Source of the DNA: Dokdonia sp. Dokd-P16
GTDB lineage: Bacteria > Bacteroidota > Bacteroidia > Flavobacteriales > Flavobacteriaceae
DNA length: 64,000 bases
Direction: 5' to 3'
Assembly (NCBI RefSeq): GCF_003095655.1
Contig: NZ_CP029151.1
Location: forward strand, 3,223,001 to 3,287,000
Positions 1 to 8,016 of the stretch are shown here, piece after piece. The position numbers and the translations under genes are program-made. The number at the start of each line of letters is the position of its first letter. Position 1 is the stretch's first letter. The notes beneath the pieces were generated by a model. It made no database searches and had not been told where the DNA came from. It was given only the letters and a program-made list of their open reading frames with translations.

Positions 1-821
1 ACTTCGCCGTCAAAACCTACACGGTCCTGTCGTTTTTGATAGGTTTGAAAAACACCTTTATCCACAAGCGCCTTGAGCTGACTAGCAGTAGCGCTAGATG
101 CTTTTTGTAAGTCCTGAGATGATATTGGTTTATTTGTTTTCGCTTTAAGCGAGAAAAATGTGAGCACCATCTCTCGTTGTTTTGGAGCTCGTGACAATTC
201 CTCTAGTACAGTTGTAAGTCCCTCCTCGCCTTCGTATGCTGGGGCAATAGTGATAAATTTTACAAGCTTAGGTACATATTGCTCATAAATCTCTTCTTGC
301 ATCTCGATCAAACCTTGATCAATTAAACGCTGTATAGAAGGAAGAATTTTTTTCTTGTCTAGAATATCCATCACCTCATGAACCTTTAATTCTGAACGAT
401 GCTGTAATGCTTCATATATGAGAAACTCATCATCCTTAAGCGATGTCTCATCTATATCAAAGCCATCTTCCTTAAGTCTTATCACAGTCTCGCTTTCCAG
501 TAAGAAAGCCTTAGGGAGTGCAGCGCGCATGACCTCTCCTTCGGTACACATATAGTAATCTGCAATCCAACTCCAGAATTTGAGCTGCTCTTCAGTGACT
601 ATCGCGTCCTCATCTAGAATTTGCTGTATTTCCTTGGCTTCATAAATTGTAGGCGCCACCTGGTGCTTGTTTTTTACAATAGAAGCATATACTTTCTTTT
701 TTCCAAAAGGAACAGCAACCCGCATCCCTTTTTGAATATAGTTAAACTCTGCCTCAGAGACGAAGTACGTAAACGTATTCTCTACAGGGATAGGAAGTAT
801 AACATCAATAAAATAAGGCAT
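1..821 (-). CDS. priA: Primosomal protein N' (PriA helicase), N-terminal part, cut by window edge
   Basis: The first 273 codons of PriA, the helicase that reloads the replisome at stalled forks. I translated it by hand from the ATG complement at 819-821. The protein starts MPYFIDVILPIPVENTFTY and continues with GMRVAVPFGKKK and WIADYYMCTEGEVMRAALP, which are typical of the PriA 3'-DNA-binding and winged-helix regions. The frame stays open to base 1, so the helicase and zinc-binding parts lie outside the window. A TAnnTTTG element about 30 bases upstream of the ATG supports this start. The short forward frame at 621-833 is only its shadow. Confidence 0.9.
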   Translation of the reverse strand, partial: MPYFIDVILPIPVENTFTYFVSEAEFNYIQKGMRVAVPFGKKKVYASIVKNKHQVAPTIYEAKEIQQILDEDAIVTEEQLKFWSWIADYYMCTEGEVMRAALPKAFLLESETVIRLKEDGFDIDETSLKDDEFLIYEALQHRSELKVHEVMDILDKKKILPSIQRLIDQGLIEMQEEIYEQYVPKLVKFITIAPAYEGEEGLTTVLEELSRAPKQREMVLTFFSLKAKTNKPISSQDLQKASSATASQLKALVDKGVFQTYQKRQDRVGFDGE

Positions 822-851
822 AGCAAATTATGATAAGAAAGTATGAATATA

Positions 852-859
852 CAAAGTTA
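852..859 (-). promoter_or_regulatory. Promoter -7 element (TAACTTTG) of priA
   Basis: On the minus strand TAACTTTG matches the Bacteroidetes -7 consensus TAnnTTTG and lies 30 bases before the priA ATG. No TTG box at the usual 17-19 base spacing was found, so only the -7 half is supported. Confidence 0.45.
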
Positions 860-917
860 CAGAAGCAGATCAAACGTAGGAGCTTATCGTCAATAAAAAG
901 ACCATTAATGTTTGACA

Positions 918-937
918 TACGCTTTCGCGAAAGCGTA
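918..937. repeat. Iterated palindrome, full 20-base form
   Basis: Perfect palindrome TACGCTTTCGCGAAAGCGTA between priA (5' end) and the DUF2147 gene (3' end), directly beside the latter's terminator. One of 23 related copies in this window. Confidence 0.95.
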
Positions 938-940
938 AAA

Positions 941-967
941 AAAGCCGCTCCCAAAAGAAACGGCTTT
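941..967 (-). terminator. Rho-independent terminator of the DUF2147 gene
   Basis: Stem AAAGCCG/CGGCTTT with a 13-base loop, followed on the minus strand by a run of T. It lies 21 bases past the stop of the DUF2147 gene. Confidence 0.8.
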
Positions 968-988
968 CTATATTAAACAGCAACATCA

Positions 989-1417
989 TTAACGTCTTAC
1001 CCACTGTTGCGTTCTAAACAAGAATGCTATATAACCACGAACGTTTAAGACATTTTTATCATCCTCGTCAATCCACAGTTTAGCTTTATACTCCTTCCCT
1101 TTCTCTGGATCAAAAATAGTTCCTCCCTCATATTCGTCATCATCTTTTTCAAGATTCTTAATGATATCAAGACCTATGAGTGGTTTATCATAATCTTCAC
1201 CTTTACAGTAAATACAAGTCTTGTCACGATTTGCTGGATTTAATATATCTATAATCTTACCAAACACTTTACCATCCTTTTTATAGATTTCTATGATAGA
1301 CATTGCCTCACCAGTCTCATCATCTATAGTTTTCCATTGGCCAAAAATAGTTCCTTGTTGCGCTTGTATGCTCACTGCAAAAAATAGCAGCATAAGTAGG
1401 GTTATGTGTTTTTTCAT
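989..1417 (-). CDS. Secreted DUF2147 protein
   Basis: A 142-residue secreted protein of the DUF2147 family, whose function is unknown. A signal peptide (MKKHITLLMLLFFAVSIQAQ) precedes the conserved pattern: GQWKTIDDETGEA, EIYKKDGKVFGKI, a CIYCKG cysteine pair near residue 67, PLIGLDII, GGTIFDPEKGKEY and C-terminal VRGYIAFLFRTQQW. I place the start at the ATG at 1417; the codon three residues upstream is TTG. The gene stands alone, between its own terminator and the terminator of the next gene. Length is normal for the family. Confidence 0.85.
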   Translation of the reverse strand: MKKHITLLMLLFFAVSIQAQQGTIFGQWKTIDDETGEAMSIIEIYKKDGKVFGKIIDILNPANRDKTCIYCKGEDYDKPLIGLDIIKNLEKDDDEYEGGTIFDPEKGKEYKAKLWIDEDDKNVLNVRGYIAFLFRTQQWVRR

Positions 1418-1475
1418 AGTATTCAAGTTTTAAAATTCTAAAATTAATTTGATTTACAGAGAGATTATAATGCAT

Positions 1476-1510
1476 AAAAAATGGCGAATCACAAGTGATC
1501 GCCATTTTTA
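1476..1510 (-). terminator. Terminator of the chalcone-isomerase-like gene
   Basis: Perfect 11-base stem AAAAATGGCGA/TCGCCATTTTT, ending in T-rich sequence on the minus strand just past the stop of the gene at 1526. Confidence 0.85.
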
Positions 1511-1525
1511 ATATGATTTTGATTA

Positions 1526-2089
1526 TTAGTTTTTACCTAACATCGCATCTTTAAGATCATCATCTGCTGGGTCGTTACCTAACCAGATTCCGAAAAGAGC
1601 TTTCTTAAAATCAAGACCTGCAATAGATCCTAATTCTTTTCCGTTTTTGTAAACTACAGTTCCTTTTCCTTTGATATAAGCGATATCAAAAACGTTTGTT
1701 TTTACAATTTTATCGCTGAAAAAACCTTTGAACTGCTCAATCTTCGCATCTAGCGAACTTGTGTTTCCATTCATTGAAGCATCAAAACCATCATCTACAG
1801 CTCCTATCATTTTCTTACTAGAAACCATTCCAGAAACGATGTCTAATTTAAGCGCCATAGTCTCGTCTGCATTGATAATAGCTGCTGCATCACTCTTTTT
1901 TGACACTAGATATAATCCTCCAGCATAAAGGTCAAATACTACCTTCTCTCTCATACCAGCACCATTAAGGATAAGTTCTGTACCTCCCATTGTTACTGAG
2001 TTAGGTAAGGTTGCATCTCCTACTACTGTTTGTGCCTGGCTAACTGTAAGACTACATACGGCTACTAAAGCTAATAAATACTTTTTCAT
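1526..2089 (-). CDS. Secreted chalcone isomerase-like protein
   Basis: A 187-residue exported protein of the chalcone-isomerase-like fold (Chalcone_3 type). The signal peptide MKKYLLALVAVCSLTVSQAQ precedes the recognisable stretch LNGAGMREKVVFDLYAGGLY around residues 41-60. The middle is rich in small residues, and it ends with a conserved KALFGIWLGNDPADDDLKDAMLG block. Bacterial members are periplasmic and probably bind lipids; an enzymatic role is unproven. The start is set by the signal peptide. Immediately upstream of the ATG is an (AC)9 dinucleotide run, which is unusual for this genome. Confidence 0.8.
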   Translation of the reverse strand: MKKYLLALVAVCSLTVSQAQTVVGDATLPNSVTMGGTELILNGAGMREKVVFDLYAGGLYLVSKKSDAAAIINADETMALKLDIVSGMVSSKKMIGAVDDGFDASMNGNTSSLDAKIEQFKGFFSDKIVKTNVFDIAYIKGKGTVVYKNGKELGSIAGLDFKKALFGIWLGNDPADDDLKDAMLGKN

Positions 2090-2094
2090 AATTT

Positions 2095-2112
2095 GTGTGT
2101 GTGTGTGTGTGT
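2095..2112. repeat. (GT)9 / (AC)9 microsatellite next to a start codon
   Basis: Eighteen bases of pure GT dinucleotide on the plus strand, five bases upstream of the ATG at 2089 of the reverse-strand chalcone-isomerase-like gene. In the transcript it is an AC run filling the usual ribosome-binding interval. Slippage could alter spacing. Confidence 0.9.
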
Positions 2113-2115
2113 TAT

Positions 2116-3063
2116 TTAATTTGTACTAGGGTTTTTGTGTAAAATCCGTAATTTTTGAAGGGTTGCATTAAGCTCATAACCCAGTAAAATCAAGTTCGAA
2201 TTTAACCAAATATAAAGCATCATTATTAATAATGCACCAATAGAGCCATACAACTCATTATATGTGCCAAAATTATCAATATAAATACCAAATAGGTAGG
2301 TAGTTATCATAAATAATATTGTTGTCATTAATGCTCCTGGTGAAAAGAAACGGCTTTTACGCCCTTCTTTGGTTCCGAAATAATATAGCGTAGCAATTAC
2401 CGAATAAATCATAATGATTAAAAACAGGTTCTTACCTATACTTAATAGCGCGATATCCATATCGTTACTCATAAAGTCACGCTCCCTCAATGAATTAAGT
2501 AATAATTCAAAATAAATCACTACTGATATAGTAGTAACCAACAACAATGCCAGAATAATAGAAGTACCTAAAGCAACCGCATATTGCCTAAAGAAATTAC
2601 GACTTATCTCATTATAATGAGAACCCTCAAAACCACTAAAAATAGCATTGACACCGTTTGCCGTTAAAAACAAGGCTAGCAAACCAGCAAAGGAAGCAAG
2701 ACCTGCTCTCTCATTCTGTGAGATATCGATTATGATAGGTTTAAAGAAATCTAAGGATTGCGCAGGTATGAGCTCATAAATAAAGGCCATGAACTTGATA
2801 TCAAAATTCTCAATAGGAACATATGGCACTAGATTGAGTAAAAATAACAAAGCTGGAAAAATGGCCATAAAAAAACTATAAGCAATAGAACTTGCGCGGG
2901 ATCCCAGAGCTCCCTGGATAATCCCATTAAAATAAGCGCGTAGCAAGTAAAGAAGCGTCATTCCCTCAAACCCAGGAATTACGACACTATCCAAGATACT
3001 CACAAGCCAACAAAAAGGCTTGAATCTCATTAAACGTTGCTCTATCGTCTTATCTGATGCCAT
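2116..3063 (-). CDS. YihY/BrkB-family inner membrane protein
   Basis: A 315-residue polytopic membrane protein of the YihY/BrkB (UPF0761) family. About six hydrophobic segments are visible, with the family hallmarks ASSIAYSFFMAIFPALLF near residue 60, GLLALFLTANGVNAIF near 125 and C-terminal YGSIGALLIMMLYIWLNSNL. Function is unknown; it was once mislabelled ribonuclease BN. The ATG overlaps the nadC stop by one base (TAATG), so it is translationally coupled to nadC. It ends just before the GT repeat. Confidence 0.85.
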   Translation of the reverse strand: MASDKTIEQRLMRFKPFCWLVSILDSVVIPGFEGMTLLYLLRAYFNGIIQGALGSRASSIAYSFFMAIFPALLFLLNLVPYVPIENFDIKFMAFIYELIPAQSLDFFKPIIIDISQNERAGLASFAGLLALFLTANGVNAIFSGFEGSHYNEISRNFFRQYAVALGTSIILALLLVTTISVVIYFELLLNSLRERDFMSNDMDIALLSIGKNLFLIIMIYSVIATLYYFGTKEGRKSRFFSPGALMTTILFMITTYLFGIYIDNFGTYNELYGSIGALLIMMLYIWLNSNLILLGYELNATLQKLRILHKNPSTN

Positions 3064-3923
3064 TAAACTGCTTTCAGACTAAGATCTAAGTTATAGACAG
3101 AGTGTGTGAGCGCTCCACTAGAAATATAATCTACACCACAAAGAGCGTACTCACGTATCGTCTCTTCATTAATACCACCAGAAGATTCTGTAAGGCATTT
3201 ATCGCCTATTAATGCTACTGCTGTGCGAGTATCCTCATAATTAAAATTATCTATAAGAATGCGATATACATGCTCGTGATTTTCAAGTATTTCTTTAATC
3301 TCATCCAGACTTCTAGCTTCGACTATAATTTTGAGATCTCGCTGCTCTTCCTTAAGGTAATCCACTGTTTTGAGAATCGCTTTTGTAACACCACCCGCAA
3401 AATCAATATGATTATCTTTAAGCATAATCATATCATACAGTGCAAAACGGTGATTCTCACCACCACCTATTTTAACAGCCCATTTCTCTAGCGCTCTTAT
3501 TCCTGGTGTGGTCTTTCTTGTGTCTAGAATTTTAGTATCTGTTCCTTCTAAAAGGTTCACAAAGAACTTTGTCTTTGTCGCAATAGCACTCATACGCTGC
3601 ATAGCATTAAGCACTAAGCGTTCTGCTTTGAGAATGCTTTGGCTTGAACCAGATACATAAAATGCAATATCACCATATTTTACAGCGTCTCCATCCTTTA
3701 ATACGTCCTCTACTTCTAATGAAGGATCTACGTGTGCAAATACCGCTTTCGCGAAAGCGCAACCCGCAAGGACACCCTCATCCTTTACAAGTAGTTTTGC
3801 TTTTCCAGTGGCGGTGGCTGGTATACAAGCCAGTGAGCTATGGTCTCCATCACCTAAATCCTCTCTAATAGCATTTGCAATTATACCTTCTATCTCAATC
3901 TGAAATTGTGCTTCTGAAATCAT
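3063..3923 (-). CDS. nadC: Nicotinate-nucleotide pyrophosphorylase (quinolinate phosphoribosyltransferase)
   Basis: The 286-residue enzyme that converts quinolinate and PRPP to nicotinate mononucleotide in de novo NAD synthesis. Visible motifs are EDLGDGDHSS, a KAERLVLNAMQRMSAIAT helix, DTRKTTPGIRALEKWAVKIGGGENHR for substrate binding and C-terminal SSGGINEETI/GVDYISSGALTHS. I start at the ATG at 3923 (MISEAQFQIEIEG). The open frame runs further upstream, but that extension would cross the divergent rlmH promoter and lacks family similarity. The iterated palindrome sits inside the gene and encodes AFAKA. Confidence 0.93.
   Translation of the reverse strand: MISEAQFQIEIEGIIANAIREDLGDGDHSSLACIPATATGKAKLLVKDEGVLAGCAFAKAVFAHVDPSLEVEDVLKDGDAVKYGDIAFYVSGSSQSILKAERLVLNAMQRMSAIATKTKFFVNLLEGTDTKILDTRKTTPGIRALEKWAVKIGGGENHRFALYDMIMLKDNHIDFAGGVTKAILKTVDYLKEEQRDLKIIVEARSLDEIKEILENHEHVYRILIDNFNYEDTRTAVALIGDKCLTESSGGINEETIREYALCGVDYISSGALTHSVYNLDLSLKAV
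3745..3758. repeat. Iterated palindrome inside nadC
   Basis: Exact core GCTTTCGCGAAAGC in the nadC coding sequence, read as AFAKA. Confidence 0.93.
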
Positions 3924-3992
3924 ATTTATATTGTTCCTTTGATGTAAAAATAAGCAAAAGGTAAAGCTTCTTACTTCTGTATGGTAGTTTTG

Positions 3993-4000
3993 TATTTTTG
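3993..4000 (+). promoter_or_regulatory. Promoter -7 element (TATTTTTG) of rlmH
   Basis: TATTTTTG matches TAnnTTTG and ends only four bases before the rlmH ATG at 4005, so the transcript would be leaderless or nearly so. Confidence 0.5.
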
Positions 4001-4004
4001 CCAC

Positions 4005-4478
4005 ATGAATATTAAACTTCTCTGCGTAGGCAAGACCGATAATAAACAGTTGCAAGCACTGATAGACACGTATAGCAAACGGCTCAATTTTTATGTGAAA
4101 TACTCCATAGAAATTCTCCCGGATATTAAAAATGTCAAAAATCTTAGTGAGCAAGAACAGAAAAACAAGGAAGGCGACCTTATTTTATCTAAAATAGGCC
4201 CTTATGATCACCTCTTGCTATTTGATGAAAATGGAAAAACGTTTACAAGCGTAGGCTTTTCAAAATTTCTACAAAAGAAAATGAATAGTGGTATTAAGAC
4301 CCTAGTCTTTGTTATAGGTGGTCCTTATGGATTTTCTCAAGAGGTTTATGCAAAAGCACAAGGAAAAGTATCCTTATCATCCATGACCTTTTCTCACCAG
4401 ATGGTTAGACTCTTTATTACCGAGCAAATTTATAGAGGTTATACTATATTAAAAGGGGAACCATATCATCATCAATAA
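4005..4478 (+). CDS. rlmH: 23S rRNA pseudouridine-1915 N3-methyltransferase
   Basis: A 157-residue SPOUT-class methyltransferase that modifies pseudouridine 1915 of 23S rRNA in assembled ribosomes. Seen: N-terminal MNIKLLCVGKTDN, the knot region LVFVIGGPYGFSQEVYAKA, the LSSMTFSHQMVRLFITEQIYR block and the conserved C-terminal YTILKGEPYHHQ. The ATG at 4005 gives exactly the family length; the upstream in-frame ATG at 3981 would lie ahead of the promoter element. It is divergent from nadC. Confidence 0.95.
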   Translation: MNIKLLCVGKTDNKQLQALIDTYSKRLNFYVKYSIEILPDIKNVKNLSEQEQKNKEGDLILSKIGPYDHLLLFDENGKTFTSVGFSKFLQKKMNSGIKTLVFVIGGPYGFSQEVYAKAQGKVSLSSMTFSHQMVRLFITEQIYRGYTILKGEPYHHQ

Positions 4479-4595
4479 GGATAATTTCTAAAATAAAAAT
4501 GAGCTTACAATTACCTTGAGTTAATAACGTTAAAAATTAAACGGGTTTAACCTATATTTATGAGCATAAGTAGCTATATAATTACCGCTACGTGT

Positions 4596-4603
4596 TATTT
4601 TTG
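4596..4603 (+). promoter_or_regulatory. Promoter -7 element (TATTTTTG) of the VTT/rdgB operon
   Basis: TATTTTTG matches the flavobacterial -7 consensus. Its position argues that translation begins at the ATG at 4628 and not at the GTG at 4592, which lies upstream of this element. Confidence 0.5.
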
Positions 4604-4627
4604 TATGCTCAATACGACTACAATTAC

Positions 4628-5248
4628 ATGGGATCACAATCAGGTACAAAAAAGAAAAACAGGCTGCAATTATTGCACCAGTACTACGTGTACACTGGTT
4701 TTTATACTTTTTTAAAGGATGCTCTTAAAAAAGCACTCCCTCCTATCTTATTTGTTGTGGCAGCTATAGTTCTTATTCACTATTTTGTAATAGACCTTAA
4801 TACTGCACTTCAATATGTAATAGACAACTATTCAAATCTACTTGTCCTTACCTTATTTTTTGTTTCAGAATCTATACTTGGTATAATACCTCCAGAGCTT
4901 TTTATTGCATGGAGTGATAAGACGAGTAATCCTATTTTATACCTATCTCTTATTGCACTATTATCATATGCTGGTGGAGCAGTTTCGTATTTTACAGGAA
5001 GAGCAGCTTTAAAAATTCCATCCGTTCATAATTACCTAGAGGTAAAAATGGAGAAGCACTTAAAAAATGCTCGTAAATGGGGAGGCTTTTTAATTCTTGT
5101 AGGAGCTTTACTCCCGCTTCCTTTTGCTGTAGCAAGTCTTGCTGCAGGTATGATTCGTTTTGAGTTTAAGTATTGGGCATTATTTGGTCTTGCTCGTTTT
5201 GTAAGATATGCAATATACGGAGCAGCAATTTTTAGCCTTGTATCCTAA
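4628..5248 (+). CDS. VTT-domain (DedA/SNARE-associated-like) membrane protein
   Basis: A 206-residue inner membrane protein with the VTT fold. Seen: a hydrophobic segment near residues 38-55, the LGIIPPELFIAWSD re-entrant motif, LLSYAGGAVSYFTGRA and the C-terminal GGFLILVGALLPLPFAVASLAAGMIRF block typical of VTT proteins. Members are linked to phospholipid trafficking or proton-motive-force homeostasis, but the substrate here is unknown. The start is chosen from the promoter position. The stop overlaps the rdgB ATG (TAATG), so the two genes are coupled. Confidence 0.8.
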   Translation: MGSQSGTKKKNRLQLLHQYYVYTGFYTFLKDALKKALPPILFVVAAIVLIHYFVIDLNTALQYVIDNYSNLLVLTLFFVSESILGIIPPELFIAWSDKTSNPILYLSLIALLSYAGGAVSYFTGRAALKIPSVHNYLEVKMEKHLKNARKWGGFLILVGALLPLPFAVASLAAGMIRFEFKYWALFGLARFVRYAIYGAAIFSLVS

Positions 5249-5826
5249 TGAAACTAGTTTTTGCAACACACAATCACAATAAACTTCGCGAAGTTCAAGC
5301 ATTAGTGCCTGATCATATTACCCTCCTATCTTTAACAGACATAGGATGCACAGAAGAAATCATTGAGGATGCAGATACCATCGAAGGTAACGCACTTCTT
5401 AAAGTAAATCATGTGCTAACTAACTATGGGTACGATTGTTTTGCAGATGATACTGGTCTTGAGGTAGATGCGCTTGATGGTGCACCAGGAGTATATTCAG
5501 CAAGGTATGCTGGTGAGCAAAAAGATAACTCGGATAATATGAATAAGCTCTTAATTAATCTCGCTACTAAGCAAGACCGTGGAGCACAGTTTAAAACAGT
5601 TATCGCTTTCGCGAAAGCAAATAAAACAGAAACCTTTACAGGTATATGCAGAGGTGAAATCACCAAAGAGCGTCATGGTGATGGCGGTTTTGGGTACGAT
5701 CCTATTTTCAAACCCGAAGGTTACGATGCAACATTTGCACAAATGGCTCCATCTTTAAAAGGAAAAATAAGCCACAGAGGCCTTGCTGTATCTGCATTTC
5801 TTGAATTTCTACATAACCAGGAATAA
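5248..5826 (+). CDS. rdgB: XTP/dITP pyrophosphatase (HAM1/RdgB family)
   Basis: The 192-residue house-cleaning enzyme that hydrolyses XTP, dITP and ITP to monophosphates. Motifs: MKLVFATHNHNKLREVQAL at the N-terminus, FADDTGLEVDALDGAPGVYSAR with the catalytic acidic residues, GICRGEI, GGFGYDPIF and KGKISHRGLAV. The ATG overlaps the upstream VTT stop. The iterated palindrome lies in the gene and encodes AFAKA just before the GICRGEI strand. Confidence 0.95.
   Translation: MKLVFATHNHNKLREVQALVPDHITLLSLTDIGCTEEIIEDADTIEGNALLKVNHVLTNYGYDCFADDTGLEVDALDGAPGVYSARYAGEQKDNSDNMNKLLINLATKQDRGAQFKTVIAFAKANKTETFTGICRGEITKERHGDGGFGYDPIFKPEGYDATFAQMAPSLKGKISHRGLAVSAFLEFLHNQE
5605..5618. repeat. Iterated palindrome inside rdgB
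   Basis: Exact core GCTTTCGCGAAAGC, read as AFAKA in the RdgB frame. Confidence 0.93.
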
Positions 5827-5866
5827 GTTTTTTAAACCCAAATGCTTTCATTATAGTTTTATTGAG

Positions 5867-5874
5867 TACTTTTG
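5867..5874 (+). promoter_or_regulatory. Promoter -7 element (TACTTTTG) of the DEAD-box helicase gene
   Basis: TACTTTTG matches TAnnTTTG and lies 121 bases before the helicase ATG, implying a long transcribed leader. Confidence 0.5.
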
Positions 5875-5995
5875 CACCTTGAAAAACCTCAGGGTGAGGT
5901 ATTGCCAGATTTTTTGGCACGTGTTGATCGAAGCAATTGGTTTATAAGTCGTTGCGCTTCCTATACACGCTAACACTTATAAATACTATTGTCTT
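5875..5995 (+). promoter_or_regulatory. Long structured 5' leader of the helicase mRNA
   Basis: About 115 transcribed, untranslated bases. Two short hairpins are visible near the 5' end: ACCTCA/TGAGGT and TGCCA/TGGCA. A later TTATAAGT/ACTTATAA pair could close a larger arm. Long leaders are common on cold-induced helicase mRNAs; regulation here is inferred only. Confidence 0.35.
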
Positions 5996-7930
5996 ATGAC
6001 ATTTGATGAACTAGGCCTAAATGCGCCTTTACTCCAGGCTATTGCCGATATGGGATTTGAAACCCCATCAAAAATCCAAGAAGAAGCTATCCCACAACTA
6101 CTCGCCGAAGACCGCGATATGGTTGCTCTTGCACAAACAGGAACAGGAAAAACAGCTGCCTTTGGATTTCCATTATTACAAAATATAGATGAAAATAGTA
6201 AGACTACTCAAGGTCTTATTATAGCTCCTACTCGCGAACTATGTCTCCAGATTACAAATGAGATGAAACTGTACTCAAAGCACATGAAAGGTGTGCGTGT
6301 TGTTGCAGTTTATGGAGGAGCAAATATACAAGAACAAGCTCGTGAGATTTCTCGCGGAGCACAAATTGTAGTAGCTACACCAGGACGTATGCAAGATATG
6401 ATGCGCCGTCGCATGGTAGATATTACAAAATTGAGCTACTGTGTACTTGATGAAGCAGATGAGATGCTTAACATGGGGTTCTATGAGGATATTACAAACA
6501 TCCTAGCAGATACACCAGAAGATAAGCTTACATGGCTCTTTAGTGCGACAATGCCTAGAGAAGTTGCACGTATAGCAAAGGAGTTTATGGTAAACCCGTT
6601 AGAAATAACGGTAGGACATAAAAACGAAGGAGCAAAGAACGTATCTCATGAGTACTTTGTAGTACACACAAGAGATCGTTACCAAGCACTTAAAAGACTT
6701 TCTGACGCAAATCCAGATATCTTTGCGGTTATCTTTTGTCGCACAAAACGTGATACTCAAAAAGTTGCCGAGCAACTTATTGAAGATGGATACAACGCAG
6801 GAGCACTTCACGGAGATTTAAGTCAGAACCAGCGTGACCTGGTAATGAAGAGCTTTAGAAATCGCCAGATACAAATGCTTGTTGCAACAGATGTTGCTGC
6901 TCGTGGTATTGACGTAGATGATATTACTCACGTAGTAAACTATCAATTACCTGACGAGATAGAAACCTACACACACCGTTCTGGTCGTACTGGTCGTGCT
7001 GGTAAAACAGGTACTTCTCTGGTAATTGTTACTAAAAGTGAAATGCGTAAGATCAAACAACTTGAGAAAATCTTAGGTAAGAAGTTTGAACAAAAAACCA
7101 TTCCAGACGGAAAGGAAATCACGCAAGTACAGTTATTTCACCTTGCAAATAGCATTAACACAACAGAGATTAATAACGAGATTGATGCTTACCTTCCAGA
7201 AATAGAAGAAGTATTAAAAGACAACACGAAAGAAGAGCTTATCAAAAAAGTATTTTCTGTAGAGTTCACACGTTTCTTTAATTACTACAAGAAGTCCAAA
7301 GATCTTAATCAAAATGCAGTTGGAGCAGCTAAGGAGCAATCTGGTGACTCTACTCGTTACTTTATAAATGTAGGTAGCAAAGATGATTTTGACTGGATGA
7401 AACTTAAAGACTTCTTAAAGGAAGAATTAGGATTAGGTCAAGATGGCGTATACCGTGTAGACTGTAAAGATGCTTTTTCATTCTTTAATACAGATACTGA
7501 GCACAAAGATAGAATTTTATCTCACTTTGAAAACTTTGAGCTAGATGGTCGTCGTGTAAGCGTTGAGGAAACTCAAGGTGGCGGTGGTCGCAGTGGTGGC
7601 GGAGGTCGTAGCGGTGGCGGAGATCGTCGTCGTAGTGGCGGAGGTCGCAGCGGTGGTGGTGATCGTCGTAGAGGTGGTGATGATGGATTTAGATCTAGTG
7701 GTCGCAGCGGTGGCGGAGATCGTCGTCGTAGTGGCGGAGGATCTTCAGATAGAAAACGTAGCGATCGTAAATCAAGCTATGGAGATGACCAAGGAGGTCG
7801 CTCTAGAAGTAGATCAGAAAGACCAGCAAGGTCGGAGAGATCAGAACGTAGTTCATCTCCACGCACGCCAGATAACAGGTCTGAAGGAAACAAGAGCCCA
7901 TTTTCTGGCAAAAGACGTCGCAGAAGCTAG
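5996..7930 (+). CDS. DEAD-box RNA helicase with C-terminal RNA-binding domain and Gly/Arg-rich tail
   Basis: A 644-residue ATP-dependent RNA helicase of the DeaD/CsdA type, acting in ribosome assembly and mRNA turnover. Order of motifs: Q motif FETPSKIQ (about 21-28), Walker A AQTGTGKT (46-53), PTRELCLQ, VATPGRM, DEAD (about 152), SAT (about 183), FCRTKRDTQKVAE, VATDVAARGIDV and HRSGRTGRAG. A DbpA-like RNA-binding fold follows (about 448-525, YFINVGSKDDFDW). The last ~115 residues are repeats of GGGGRSGGGDRRR and Ser/Arg-rich sequence, expected to be disordered and RNA-binding. An alternative frame at 7563-7952 across the tail is an artefact of its biased composition. Confidence 0.93.
   Translation: MTFDELGLNAPLLQAIADMGFETPSKIQEEAIPQLLAEDRDMVALAQTGTGKTAAFGFPLLQNIDENSKTTQGLIIAPTRELCLQITNEMKLYSKHMKGVRVVAVYGGANIQEQAREISRGAQIVVATPGRMQDMMRRRMVDITKLSYCVLDEADEMLNMGFYEDITNILADTPEDKLTWLFSATMPREVARIAKEFMVNPLEITVGHKNEGAKNVSHEYFVVHTRDRYQALKRLSDANPDIFAVIFCRTKRDTQKVAEQLIEDGYNAGALHGDLSQNQRDLVMKSFRNRQIQMLVATDVAARGIDVDDITHVVNYQLPDEIETYTHRSGRTGRAGKTGTSLVIVTKSEMRKIKQLEKILGKKFEQKTIPDGKEITQVQLFHLANSINTTEINNEIDAYLPEIEEVLKDNTKEELIKKVFSVEFTRFFNYYKKSKDLNQNAVGAAKEQSGDSTRYFINVGSKDDFDWMKLKDFLKEELGLGQDGVYRVDCKDAFSFFNTDTEHKDRILSHFENFELDGRRVSVEETQGGGGRSGGGGRSGGGDRRRSGGGRSGGGDRRRGGDDGFRSSGRSGGGDRRRSGGGSSDRKRSDRKSSYGDDQGGRSRSRSERPARSERSERSSSPRTPDNRSEGNKSPFSGKRRRRS
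7576..7790 (+). repeat. Imperfect tandem repeats encoding the Gly/Arg-rich helicase tail
   Basis: Repeated GGTGGCGGAGRTCG-like units inside the helicase gene encode GGGGRSGGG and GDRRRSGGG. Unit number is likely to vary between strains by recombination. Confidence 0.8.
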
Positions 7931-7968
7931 TCTAACGCACGTTAAATGTTAGAATTATTGTAAATAAA

Positions 7969-7976
7969 TAGATTTG
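7969..7976 (+). promoter_or_regulatory. Possible promoter -7 element (TAGATTTG)
   Basis: Matches TAnnTTTG, 40 bases before the ATG of the carboxypeptidase-regulatory-like gene. No good TTG box at proper spacing. Confidence 0.4.
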
Positions 7977-8016
7977 GTATGATTTTCCCAATGGAATGCA
8001 TAAATTGCCTTAGCAT

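Noticed and set aside
3924-4154. N-terminal extension of nadC
   Set aside because: It crosses the divergent rlmH promoter and start and has no resemblance to NadC; the ATG at 3923 gives the family length.
5282-5295. Palindrome AACTTCGCGAAGTT at the start of rdgB
   Set aside because: It shares only the TTCGCGAA centre; the arms differ from the iterated element and it encodes the conserved KLREV of the family.
7576-7790. Repeats in the helicase tail as a CRISPR-like array
   Set aside because: The units are codon-level Gly/Arg repeats in a continuous reading frame without spacers.
7563-7952. 129-codon frame overlapping the helicase tail
   Set aside because: Val/Ala-rich product of the Gly/Arg repeat read in another frame; no start signal or family.
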